Shown: positions 40,766-49,030 of the stretch, in pieces
Position numbering within the stretch: the stretch's first letter is position 1
Layout: each line of letters opens with the position of its first letter
Origin: an uncultured Lachnospiraceae bacterium
GTDB lineage: Bacteria; Bacillota; Clostridia; Lachnospirales; Lachnospiraceae
DNA: 64,000 nucleotides
Assembly: GCA_910586315.1 (NCBI GenBank)
Contig: CAJUIP010000015.1
Span: forward strand, 12,521-76,520
Reading direction: 5' to 3'
Notes under the pieces: model-generated
What the model was told of the DNA's origin: nothing
Databases searched by the model: none
Seen by the model: only the letters and a program-made list of their open reading frames with translations
Program-made: the position numbers and the translations under genes

Positions 40766-42676
40766 TTACGCTTCAATTTCGATAAAGCTGTCTGTCGTTT
40801 CACCGCAGTGGGGACAGGTCCAGCTTTCGGGCAGATCTTTAAAGGCAGTACCGGGCTTCACCTCGTTTTCAGGATCGCCCTGCATGGGGTCGTACTCGTG
40901 GCCGCAGCCGTTGCAGACGTACAGCTTCCGGGGCTGATAAGCCTTCTTGGGGGCCATGCGCTTCATCTTAATCATAGGCGGAGCGGGAAGCTTTTCACCT
41001 GTGTCCAGAGCGGCGGTGAGTAACGGGAGGATTTCCGTCACGTCGCCCACGATGCCGTAGTCGCAGTTTTTGAAGATCTTAGCGTTGGGATTGGTGTTGA
41101 TGGCTACAATGCAGGCGGCGTCCTTGATGCCCTTTAAATGCTGGATGGCTCCGGAGATGCCGCAGGCAATATACAGATTGCCCTTAAACTTCTGGCCGGA
41201 CATGCCCACATAGCGGTTGATGGGCACATATTTCAGGGTCTCGGCCACAGGGCGGCTGGAGCCGATGGCGGCGCCGGCGGCTTTTGCCAGATCCTCAATG
41301 AGCTTCATGTTTTCTTTCGCACCGATGCCCTGTCCGGCGGAAACGACCCGCTCGGCCTGGGTGATGGGGGTATCCATGGGGATGCCCACGGTAAAGTCGT
41401 GACCGTCCTTTTTTAAGTTGGCTACTAGGGTTTCCACCTTCTCCCGTGCGGTGCCATCCTTAAGGATCAGCCGTTTGCGGGCGCCTGTCTCAGGACCCTT
41501 CTGCTGGGCGGGGGCAGCGGAGGTGTCCTTAGCCGCCTTGCCCAGGATATGGGAGGCGATTACCACCCGCTGGATTTCGTTGGTGCCCTCGTAGATGGTA
41601 GTAATTTTGGCATCCCGGTAGAAGCGTTCTACCTCCATACCCTTAATATAGCCGCAGCCGCCGAAGATTTGCATGGCGTCGTTGGTAACCTCCAGGGCGA
41701 TGTCGGAGGCGTACTGCTTGGCCATGGCGGATTCCATGCCGTAGGGTACGTGGGCCTGCTTCAGTTCGGCAGCGGAGTAGATTAAGAACCGGGCGCAGCG
41801 CAGTTTCGTGGCCATGTCGGCGATTTTGAAAGCGACGTTCTGCTGCTGGCAGATGGGTTTGCCAAACTGTACGCGCTCTTTGGAATACTCCACAGCGGCC
41901 TCATAGGCTCCCTGGGCAATGCCAAGCGCCTGGGCCGCGATGCCGATACGGCCGCCGTCCAAAGTAGCCATAGCGATCTTAAAGCCCTGGCCTTCCTTTC
42001 CCAGCAGATTCTCCTTGGGAACCTTTACGTTGTTGAAGTTCAGCTGGCAGGTGGCGGAGGAGCGGATTCCCATTTTGTCGTAGTGCTCTTCAAAAGTGAA
42101 GCCCTCCCAGCCCCTTTCCACGATGAGGGCAGAGATGCCCCGGGTGCCGATGCCGGGGGTGGTAACGGCGAAAACTACATAGGTGTCAGCTTGTCCGCCG
42201 TTGGTAATGAAAATTTTCTCGCCGTTGAGGAGATAATGATCCCCCATATCCTCAGCGGTGGTCTCCGTACCGCCGGCATCGGAGCCGGCGTTGGGCTCGG
42301 TGAGTCCGAAAGCTCCTAACTTTTTGCCGGAGCACAGATCAGGCAGGTATTTCTGCTTCTGTTCCTCGTTGCCAAAGGCGTAGATAGGATAGGTGCCCAG
42401 GGAAGTGTGAGCGGACAGGATAACTCCCACGCCGCCGTCTACCCGGGACAGCTCCTCCACGGCGATAGCATAGCTCAGAGCATCCGCCCCCGCACCGCCG
42501 TACTTCTCGTCATAGGGTAGACCCATGATGCCCAGACTGCCCATTTTTTGGACCACTTCGGTGGGAAACTGGTTGTTCTGGTCCAGCATGAAAGCGATGG
42601 GTTTCACTTCGGCTTCGGCAAATTCCCTTACCTTTGCCCGTAGCTCTTCATGTTCCTGTGTGGTTTGATACAGCAT
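40766..42676 (-). CDS. acyl-CoA dehydrogenase fused to an EtfA-type FAD domain and rubredoxin
   Basis: Residues 1-380 are an acyl-CoA dehydrogenase: FGLTEPNAGSD, KIFITNGGQAD, and IYEGTNEIQR with the catalytic Glu. About 410-565 match the FAD-binding C-terminal domain of electron-transfer flavoprotein alpha (AERVVSAGQGIG, RPVAETL, YVGMSGQKFKGNLYIACGISGAIQHL, AINTNPNAKIF). The last 50 residues are a rubredoxin (YVCNGCGHEYDP and WTCPHCGE). The chain would carry electrons from acyl-CoA through two flavins to iron. The flavodiiron protein gene is next downstream, a natural acceptor. Promoter and ribosome site (GAGGAGGAAGTATC) are good. Confidence 0.93.
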   Translation of the reverse strand: MLYQTTQEHEELRAKVREFAEAEVKPIAFMLDQNNQFPTEVVQKMGSLGIMGLPYDEKYGGAGADALSYAIAVEELSRVDGGVGVILSAHTSLGTYPIYAFGNEEQKQKYLPDLCSGKKLGAFGLTEPNAGSDAGGTETTAEDMGDHYLLNGEKIFITNGGQADTYVVFAVTTPGIGTRGISALIVERGWEGFTFEEHYDKMGIRSSATCQLNFNNVKVPKENLLGKEGQGFKIAMATLDGGRIGIAAQALGIAQGAYEAAVEYSKERVQFGKPICQQQNVAFKIADMATKLRCARFLIYSAAELKQAHVPYGMESAMAKQYASDIALEVTNDAMQIFGGCGYIKGMEVERFYRDAKITTIYEGTNEIQRVVIASHILGKAAKDTSAAPAQQKGPETGARKRLILKDGTAREKVETLVANLKKDGHDFTVGIPMDTPITQAERVVSAGQGIGAKENMKLIEDLAKAAGAAIGSSRPVAETLKYVPINRYVGMSGQKFKGNLYIACGISGAIQHLKGIKDAACIVAINTNPNAKIFKNCDYGIVGDVTEILPLLTAALDTGEKLPAPPMIKMKRMAPKKAYQPRKLYVCNGCGHEYDPMQGDPENEVKPGTAFKDLPESWTCPHCGETTDSFIEIEA

Positions 42677-42736
42677 ACAGATACTTCCTCCTCTATATTA
42701 AATTTTCTGGAAAATTGAAATATACTACTTGAGTCC

Positions 42737-42764
42737 ATTATATTACATATGTTTAATTTGTCAA
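42737..42764 (-). promoter_or_regulatory. sigma-A promoter of the acyl-CoA dehydrogenase fusion gene
   Basis: Read on the minus strand: TTGACA (42764-42759), 16 bases, TATAAT (42742-42737). Both hexamers are consensus. The start would be near 42730, with a 54-base leader. Confidence 0.8.
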
Positions 42765-42967
42765 TTTTATTCGAAATAAAAACTTGATTTTCGGCGCTTT
42801 AACCAAAAAAATTGTCTTCACAGAGGACTGTTTTGGGGCACGGGGGAAAGCCTGTACCACATTCGCACCTGAGCGGGTCATCTGTTTATGGTGCCGGTAA
42901 GGCGGATTTTCGACGGCATAATGGCGGCCGCGGCTGGAAAATCCAACCGCGGCGCAGAATGGACCCG
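42765..42967. other. gap without a gene
   Basis: An A+T-rich stretch followed by GC-rich sequence including CCGCGGCTGGAAAATCCAACCGCGG, a hairpin near 42928-42952 suited to end the SOD transcript. No open frame is supported. Confidence 0.5.
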
Positions 42968-43498
42968 TTACGGTCTGTACGGACGGATGACGCCGCAGGC
43001 GATCATGGCGCCGGAATTTCCGGAGGGCTGAGTCTTAAAGTCGTCGGGGTTCTGGTGGATGACGACGGAGCGGTCCAGAATATCTTCAATGGAAAAACGC
43101 TTGTCATAAAAGCTCATCCAGGCGTAGCCCTGGTTTGCAAGAAGCGGCGGCATGTCTCCGGCATGGTTTGGATGGAGACTGCCAGGCGTGCCATAGTGCC
43201 CTCCGGTTTTTGTAAAGCCAGCGGAGCAGTCCCCGTATTCATGGATATGCATGGCATAGAAGCCGGAAGAGCCGGCAGTGCTTATGTTGGGAAGATTGAA
43301 AATTTCTGCTTCCACCAGAATTCCCCCGTAAGGGGTATGGAAGAATTTCACGAGGCCGCTGATGTCAGGGTAAGAGACGCCTCCCCGGACCCAGGCCAAA
43401 GCAGCCGGGGTGCTGTTTGATAGGAGAGAGCGGAACATGTCTCCGGGGGTGAAGTTTGAATTGGAATTGGTCATGGAAATGTCCTGTCGCTTTTTCAT
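42968..43498 (-). CDS. Cu/Zn superoxide dismutase family protein without an export signal
   Basis: The metal-binding pattern is complete: HIHEYGDCS, GGHYG, HPNHAGDMPPL, then SVVIHQNPDDF and SGNSGAMIACGVI. The cysteine pair in GDCS and IACGVI would form the family disulfide. No signal peptide or lipobox is seen, which is unusual, as bacterial SodC is normally exported. ATG 43474 behind CAGGACATTTCC is an alternative start. It lies beside oxygen-related genes (flavodiiron protein, rubredoxin fusion) but in its own transcript. Activity depends on copper supply and is inferred. Confidence 0.85.
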   Translation of the reverse strand: MKKRQDISMTNSNSNFTPGDMFRSLLSNSTPAALAWVRGGVSYPDISGLVKFFHTPYGGILVEAEIFNLPNISTAGSSGFYAMHIHEYGDCSAGFTKTGGHYGTPGSLHPNHAGDMPPLLANQGYAWMSFYDKRFSIEDILDRSVVIHQNPDDFKTQPSGNSGAMIACGVIRPYRP

Positions 43499-43552
43499 AG
43501 TATATGTGAAAAAGACCGCAGGCGTTCGCTGCCTGCGGCCGAAAAGATTCCA

Positions 43553-45004
43553 TTACATGGGCGGAACCGGAGTGGGACGCTCCCGGTCAAAAACCGTGGA
43601 TACATCGAAGAGATCACTTAAATGATCTTTTGCGGGACTGGTTTCCGGGAGATCATAGTACATGCGGAAGCCGTCTAAATTTCTCCGCCCCTGACGAAGA
43701 TAAGAGGTGCCGAGCTGGACCCAGGCCGGGTTGGAATCCACGTTGCAGAAGTAGCGGAAGCCTTTGTCGTACAGGTAGGCGAACTTCTGGTTTTCCCGGG
43801 TATAAGCATGCCAGTCTCCCACATCGGCCCCAAAGGGGTAAAGGATAATATCGGTCTCTCCGATGAGGGATTCCACCCGCGACTCCCATTTATCAGTGTC
43901 CAGCTTCACAGCATCCAAATCCCGTTTGCCCAGGTTGATGTGCCCCCAGCTGTGGGAAGCCAGCTCCCAGCCATTGTCTCTGAGACACTGCGCCACCTGG
44001 CGGACCGTTTCTTTGTCTGCTTCATAGTTGGGATTGGAGGTCTCATATTCCGGATCTGTCCGGTAGCCTAATACGCCTTCGTATCCGGTAAAAGCCAGGA
44101 TGGCTCTGGCGCCCCGGTAGGAAAAATCAGGGTGCTCTGTGATGAAGTCTTCCAGCAGAGGAACCAGATCATAGGAGCCTACGGATACAGAGCCGTCGTC
44201 CAAAACCATTTCACAGGCGGGCTTTCCGTCTTCGCCCACAACGATTCTGCTGGCGAAGCCGTCCCCGGTCATATACTCATAATAGCACACGTCGTCCTGG
44301 GACATGACAAAGGGCTTTTTCCCCGGAGGCAGCATAATGTCTCCTGCCTCCATTTTTGTATTTCCATTTTCATCGGTGACCTCATGGGCCAGATCGTGGA
44401 TTCTCACCAGTACATAGCCCCGTTCATACATCTGTTCCAGAATCTTTAAAAATTCATTTTTGGTGGTCATGACCTGATTATAACCCTTTTCATCAGAATC
44501 GCCGTCGAAGGCCTTCTGATTGTCCATGATAAGGGAGTGGAAAAATACATGGGTTATGGTATTTATGTCGGCACGGACCAAAGTGGACTTGATTTCCTCA
44601 TAGGAAGCTATGGCATCCAGTACCGCAGGATCAGATCCGTAAGTCTCATTTTCCGTCAAAAGGGCGATGGCCTTATCGTAGTCATATGTATCGGCCAGGG
44701 CCTTTGCTTCCTGCAAAAGGGAATCCAGTTCAGAAACGGCCAAGGTTTCCGGTTCGGTAGGAGGGGGCCCGTCGCTCTCCGGCTCAGGGTTTAAGGTAAT
44801 GCTTTGGGGCTCATCGGGCAGGGAAATTTTTGACCTTTCTTCTTTTTTATATTTATAAATAAGACCGCAGATAAGGACGACGGCCAGTATAATTCCAAGA
44901 ATCAGAAAAAACAGAATGAGCCGCACCGCATGCTGGCGTTTACGCTGCTTCTGGCGGCGGGAAACATAGACGCGGCGGCGGGTATAATTATCTTCAAATG
45001 GCAT
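43553..45004 (-). CDS. membrane-anchored polysaccharide deacetylase
   Basis: The start ATG 45004 has GGAGGTGTCC. The N-terminus is basic (RRRVYVSRRQKQRKRQ), then a membrane helix (LILFFLILGIILAVVLICGLIY), so the rest is outside. The deacetylase (NodB-like) domain is seen in FVMSQDDVCYYEYM, ARAILAFTGYEGVLGYRTD, and NGWELASHSWGHINLG with HxxxH. The last carries the metal His pair. 483 residues. It would remove acetyl groups from wall or surface glycans, a counterpart of the O-acetylation operon at 50258-53445. Not linked in an operon to known glycan genes. Confidence 0.88.
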   Translation of the reverse strand: MPFEDNYTRRRVYVSRRQKQRKRQHAVRLILFFLILGIILAVVLICGLIYKYKKEERSKISLPDEPQSITLNPEPESDGPPPTEPETLAVSELDSLLQEAKALADTYDYDKAIALLTENETYGSDPAVLDAIASYEEIKSTLVRADINTITHVFFHSLIMDNQKAFDGDSDEKGYNQVMTTKNEFLKILEQMYERGYVLVRIHDLAHEVTDENGNTKMEAGDIMLPPGKKPFVMSQDDVCYYEYMTGDGFASRIVVGEDGKPACEMVLDDGSVSVGSYDLVPLLEDFITEHPDFSYRGARAILAFTGYEGVLGYRTDPEYETSNPNYEADKETVRQVAQCLRDNGWELASHSWGHINLGKRDLDAVKLDTDKWESRVESLIGETDIILYPFGADVGDWHAYTRENQKFAYLYDKGFRYFCNVDSNPAWVQLGTSYLRQGRRNLDGFRMYYDLPETSPAKDHLSDLFDVSTVFDRERPTPVPPM

Positions 45005-45041
45005 AGGACACCTCCTCACGCAAGAGTATACCATACCTTGT

Positions 45042-45061
45042 CGTTCGGCGCAAGCCGAACG
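45042..45061. terminator. perfect hairpin with GCAA loop
   Basis: CGTTCGGC pairs with GCCGAACG around GCAA, between the deacetylase and the broken lipoprotein, both on the minus strand. Probably ends the transcript of the latter. Two GTATACC words flank it. Confidence 0.5.
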
Positions 45062-45106
45062 CTCGCCCTAAGGGCAAAAATTACGGGGTACCCGTGAGGG
45101 TATACC

Positions 45107-45649
45107 TTACTCTTTCACAAAGCTCAAATCATCGCCCGCATGGTCGAAATCATCGATCCAGTGCAGAGTTCCCTCATCCTTCAGGTAGACCATTCCGGAT
45201 ACCGCCTCCCGCTCCGGTACTGGAATTGAGTCAATCGTTCCGTCTTCTTTAACGACATCCTCATATTTTGTCCCTGTATAGGCGATGCCGCCCTAATCCT
45301 CATCGTACGTCCCGGTTACCCGCCAGACAATATCGCCACGGGAAGCATCGGACCAAACGATTTCGAGAGTATAGCCGCCGTCGTTACTGCTGATATCCAT
45401 ATAATACTGCAGGGATTCAACCGCCTGCCACCTTCCGGTAAACGCATCGTCTTCCGCTCCGGTCTCGCTTTCCGCAGGGAATTCCGAATGATTTACCTGT
45501 AACGGTACCTCGGATTCCTGATCTTGAATCTCTTGCTGTGCGACGCCCTGTTCCTGCGGTTCTGCTTTCTGAGCCGCTTGCTGGCTCCCGGCACACCCTG
45601 TCAGCACAACACTCAAAAGCGCAGCACAGCATATCCATATTTGTTTCAT
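45107..45649 (-). pseudogene. small lipoprotein interrupted by a stop codon
   Basis: The start ATG 45649 opens a lipoprotein signal (IWICCAALLSVVLTGC). A Gln/Glu-rich linker follows, then ESLQYYMDISSNDGGYTLEIVWSDASRGDIVWRVTGTYDED. A TAG at 45295-45293 stops it, but the frame is open again to TAA 45107 with GGIAYTGTKYEDVVKEDGT and LKDEGTLHWIDDFDHAGDDL. The intact product would be 180 residues. A beta-rich extracytoplasmic protein of unknown role. It follows the sigma/anti-sigma operon and may belong to its regulon. Confidence 0.7.
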
Positions 45650-45683
45650 AAGTTTATCTCCTTGTTTGTTTTTTGGGGATGTT

Positions 45684-46778
45684 CTATTTCTCAATACCAG
45701 ACCAATTCAAATACCAGTTTCCACTCCGGTGAACCAGTTCCATGGTCAGGAAGTTAAAGCTGTCACCTTCTGTCAGATTCAGCCTGTGCTTTACGGAGAC
45801 GACAGCTTTGGCCGGGTTTTGATCGTCATCCAACGAGTAGTCTACAGAAATGATGGTAGTATCCGGCCAGACATTTTCATCGTAGGCGTCCGCAGTGGTT
45901 TCCGTTGTCAAAAGGTCAGAGACTTCAGACAAATCATCAGAGAGCAGCGCCCGGGATAGCCGATCCACCGTTGCGTAGAGCTCCCGCATCCAATCTGGGA
46001 CAGTCTCGTTCAGGTCCACGACCCGGAAACTGGATACCATGTCTCTGAAGCACGCGCCCAGTCCCTCCTCTGCCTCCAGGAAATACCGGGAGATGATCGT
46101 AAAGGTTCCTCCCTGCCCATCATCGACAAACCAGAGCTCCGTCTGTTCCGCTTTCCAAAACTCCGGCTCGCCGGAGCCTTCATCTAGACTCTCGCTGGCG
46201 CGGAGATAGAGACTGCCCGGCAGGGCGGCGGCAAGTTCCTCCGAGGACATCTCCGGGTAATGCTCTTTCAAGGCAGCTTCGGCCGCTGCCTTGACCTGGC
46301 TGGGGGATGTGTCAGAAAAGTGAGCGATGTCCATACCGCATTCCGGAAAATTTTCAGGCAGCGAATGGGTGCTTCTAATATGGTAGAGCCCATTGCTCTC
46401 CTGAACAGCGAACTGCTCCTCATTGACGTAGATTAAGAAATCCACAGCTTTGCTCTGAGATTCCGGCGTATAGCTCAACAAGCGAAGAGTTCCGATTTCA
46501 TTGCCCTGTTCGGGAAGAGAAAGCTGTCCGCCGCTGTTGGGTCCCTGGTTCTCCGGCAAATTCGGTACAGTAATAGCTGGTCCCTGACTGTCCGGGGACG
46601 TGACAGCCGGGCCTATTTGCGGGGGAAGGATACGCCCCAGTGTCAATACCAGTGTCAGGCAGGCTGCAATGGCAATGCCGCAGGAAAGCCAGTGGTTCCT
46701 TTTGCGCTGCTCACTGCGGGCAACCAGCTTCGGATCAGCTTCGCCGATGGCGAGAAACAGGCACTCCTGATGATTCAT
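45684..46778 (-). CDS. membrane protein encoded with an ECF sigma factor (putative anti-sigma partner)
   Basis: A short cytoplasmic part (QECLFLAIGEADPKLVARSEQRKRNHW), one membrane helix (CGIAIAACLTLVLTLGRIL), then about 320 residues outside. No zinc-type HxxxCxxC motif is present. The outer part shows no family I can name; it includes SPSQVKAAAEAALKEHYPEMSSEE, and VDRLSRALLSDDLSEVSDLLTTETT. Its start overlaps the sigma gene stop by four bases (ATGA), so translation is coupled, as for anti-sigma proteins. That role is inferred from layout only. Confidence 0.6.
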   Translation of the reverse strand: MNHQECLFLAIGEADPKLVARSEQRKRNHWLSCGIAIAACLTLVLTLGRILPPQIGPAVTSPDSQGPAITVPNLPENQGPNSGGQLSLPEQGNEIGTLRLLSYTPESQSKAVDFLIYVNEEQFAVQESNGLYHIRSTHSLPENFPECGMDIAHFSDTSPSQVKAAAEAALKEHYPEMSSEELAAALPGSLYLRASESLDEGSGEPEFWKAEQTELWFVDDGQGGTFTIISRYFLEAEEGLGACFRDMVSSFRVVDLNETVPDWMRELYATVDRLSRALLSDDLSEVSDLLTTETTADAYDENVWPDTTIISVDYSLDDDQNPAKAVVSVKHRLNLTEGDSFNFLTMELVHRSGNWYLNWSGIEK

Positions 46779-47329
46779 AACAAATCCTCCTTTTCCAAAT
46801 AACTCTGCAATTTTTTCCGGCTGCGAAACAAAATTGTCCGCACCGTGTTTTCGCGCATCCCATATCGACTAGCAATCTCCGCCATGGGCTCCGCGAACCA
46901 GTACCGCCGCAGAAAGAGATTGCACTCCCGTTCCGGCAGCATGTGAAGGAATCGGTTTACGGCTTTCGCCAGTTCTCCGGCCTCCACAGCCTGGAGCGTA
47001 TCTGTGGATGAAATGCAGTCCGCCAGCTCATCCAGGACCAGAGGCAGCTCGCCTCCGCCTCTTTTTTCCGTGCGGTTGTCTCGCCAGCGGTTTAAAGCCA
47101 GATTACGCGTGATCTTTCCGAGGTACTGAGCCAGCAGGCGGGGCCGGTCCTCTGGCATAGCGTTCCAGGCTTTCAGCCAGGTGTCGTTGACACACTCCTC
47201 CGTATCCCGACGGTCTGGCAGGATATTTTGTGCTACGGCGCGGCAGTAGTTTCCATATTTTTCGCAGGTACGCGAGATGGCCTCTGGGTTTCGAGACCAA
47301 TACAGATCGATGATCGCGTAGTCTTCCAT
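46775..47329 (-). CDS. ECF-type RNA polymerase sigma factor
   Basis: Sigma-70 family with regions 2 and 4: ISRTCEKYGNYCRAVAQNILPDRRDTEECVNDTWLKAWNAMP (region 2) and FLHMLPERECNLFLRRYWFAEPMAEIASRYGMRENTVRTILFRSRKKLQSYLE (region 4 helix-turn-helix). About 184 residues. I place the start at ATG 47329 (GAAAGGAGAACACCT); the 47368 start has no ribosome site. Such factors control small stress regulons and are usually held by a membrane partner, here the downstream gene. Confidence 0.92.
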   Translation of the reverse strand: MEDYAIIDLYWSRNPEAISRTCEKYGNYCRAVAQNILPDRRDTEECVNDTWLKAWNAMPEDRPRLLAQYLGKITRNLALNRWRDNRTEKRGGGELPLVLDELADCISSTDTLQAVEAGELAKAVNRFLHMLPERECNLFLRRYWFAEPMAEIASRYGMRENTVRTILFRSRKKLQSYLEKEDLL

Positions 47330-47642
47330 AGGTGTTCTCCTTTCAGGGTATTGTTGAAGGGCCTTCACTCTTAATAGACACGAAAAAAGGCCGGATGTTT
47401 CAGATATTATAAAATAATTTTGTCTCTATGGCGATCCGAACCTGGTGAACGTCAAAAGGGCGCTGCAGTATTCCCGATGCCAGTTTCAATGGCGCCGCCT
47501 ACGGTACTTAGAGTACAAAAAAGTAAGGGCAATGTAATTAGCTATAAGTTTTAGGTATAAACGAATAAGCAAATCGAGACTTCCTATGTGGTCTCGATTT
47601 TGTTATAATGAAAAGAAAGAATAAAGCCGAAGAGAAGTTTTG
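47330..47642. other. gap holding the sigma promoter region and repeat element R1 copy 3
   Basis: The AT-rich zone near 47400 has TATTATAAAATAA, a possible -10 for the sigma gene. No gene is seen in the remainder. Confidence 0.4.
47551..47610 (+). repeat. repeat element R1, copy 3, with hairpin
   Basis: GGTATAAAC, then AAATCGAGACTTC...GGTCTCGATTTTGTTAT. The hairpin stem is identical to copies at 8850 and 14489; the flanking block differs by a few bases. It ends 33 bases before the aldo/keto reductase start. Confidence 0.75.
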
Positions 47643-48818
47643 ATGAAGAAAGGGGAAGCGAAAGTGATTTACAGGGATTTTGGAAAAACAGGGTTAAGAG
47701 TAAGCGCTATCGGTATGGGGTGCGAGTATGTTTGGACAGCAGATGAGAAACAGATTTCTGATCTGGTGCATGCCGCTGTCGATGCGGGCATCAATTATTT
47801 TGATTTGTTTGTAGGGACTCCCGCAACAAGGGAATATTACGGAAAGGCGTTAAAGGGAATCCGGGATAAGGTATACCTGGCGGGGCACCTGGGATGTGCC
47901 GATAAAGATGGGCAGTATGTAAAAACGAGGGATGAGGCGCTTTGCAAAGATTTTCTGAAGCAGTTTTTTGAAAAGCTGAATACGGACTATATCGACGTTT
48001 TGTTTCTGCATAACTGTGATGATGAGGCGGATTTGGATGAAATACTAAACGGCTGGATGTATGCCTATGCCAAAGAATTAAAAGATACCGGGCGTGTGGG
48101 ATTTATCGGTATCAGCAGCCATAATACTAAGATCTCTCTGAATGCGGTGAAGAGCGGAAAGATTGATGTGCTGATGTTTCCTGTCAATCCATTGTTTAAT
48201 CTGCTTCCGCAGGATACGGCGGATGCAAGGATGAAGGGCAGGGAGGTAAAAATCATGACGGAGGAGGAAAAGGCTGCATATCCGACAAAGCAGGAGCTTT
48301 ATGAACTCTGTGAAAAGAAGGGCGTGCCGATTGTGGCCATGAAACCATTTGCAGCAGGCAATATTCTCAAAAACCATGAAGAAGGGAGATTGAAAGGTCT
48401 GCTGAGTCTTACACCTGTTCAGTGTATCAGCTATGTTCTTTCGTTCCCGCAGGTGGCTTGTCCTGTCCCGGGATTTGCGAATGTAGACGAATTAAAACAG
48501 TCATTGGCATATTTGACAGCAAGCGAAGAGGAAAAGGATTTCAGCGAAATTCAGGAAAGCTTGGTAGGGAAGTTTGCAAACCAGTGCATGTACTGTAATC
48601 ATTGCCAGCCATGCCCGAAAAAGATTGATATCGCTGAAGTGACGAAACTGGCTGATATGGCGGAAAAGGAAATAACAGACGAGCTTAGAAAACGGTATGC
48701 GGCTCTGCTGGCGACAGGAGAGGACTGCATTCATTGCGGTTCCTGTACGAGAAGGTGTCCTTTTGGTATTGATGCCTCGGAGAATATGAGGAGAGCGCAG
48801 AGGATTTTCGGCTTTTGA
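47643..48818 (+). CDS. aldo/keto reductase with C-terminal 4Fe-4S ferredoxin domain
   Basis: The N-terminal TIM barrel (1-290) has YRDFGKTGLRVSAIGMGCEY, INYFDLFVGTP, YIDVLFLHNCDDE and GFIGISSHNTKISL. The C-terminal 90 residues carry two cluster motifs: CMYCNHCQPCPKKIDI and CIHCGSCTRRCPFGID. This domain pair is common in anaerobes, where ferredoxin-type electron transfer may replace NADPH. The classical AKR catalytic Tyr is replaced (FDLFVG in place of FDTA..YG), which fits an altered mechanism. The start is ATG 47643; GTG 47664 with AGGGGAAGCG is a credible alternative. Confidence 0.93.
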   Translation: MKKGEAKVIYRDFGKTGLRVSAIGMGCEYVWTADEKQISDLVHAAVDAGINYFDLFVGTPATREYYGKALKGIRDKVYLAGHLGCADKDGQYVKTRDEALCKDFLKQFFEKLNTDYIDVLFLHNCDDEADLDEILNGWMYAYAKELKDTGRVGFIGISSHNTKISLNAVKSGKIDVLMFPVNPLFNLLPQDTADARMKGREVKIMTEEEKAAYPTKQELYELCEKKGVPIVAMKPFAAGNILKNHEEGRLKGLLSLTPVQCISYVLSFPQVACPVPGFANVDELKQSLAYLTASEEEKDFSEIQESLVGKFANQCMYCNHCQPCPKKIDIAEVTKLADMAEKEITDELRKRYAALLATGEDCIHCGSCTRRCPFGIDASENMRRAQRIFGF

Positions 48819-48865
48819 TCCGGTGATGATAAATCATTGCCTGTACAAAGAAAGAAATATGAAAA

Positions 48866-48905
48866 CGGCAAGGCAGCAGAAGCGGTCTTGCCGAAATTTT
48901 TGTTC
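48866..48905 (+). terminator. intrinsic terminator after the aldo/keto reductase
   Basis: CGGCAAG pairs with CTTGCCG, followed by AAATTTTTGTTCTTT, 48 bases after the stop. Confidence 0.75.
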
Positions 48906-49030
48906 TTTATCCATCGGACGTCCTCTGGCGTTGAGCGGAATTGTTACAATATTTTCGCATAAGGGAATATGTCCCGCCCATATTTTATAAGGAAGAATAT
49001 CTTAAAGCACAGAGAGGATACGGTGGAAAC

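Noticed and set aside
42812..43420. 202-residue plus-strand ORF opposite the superoxide dismutase gene
   Set aside because: No family match or ribosome site; the minus strand has a complete metal-binding pattern.
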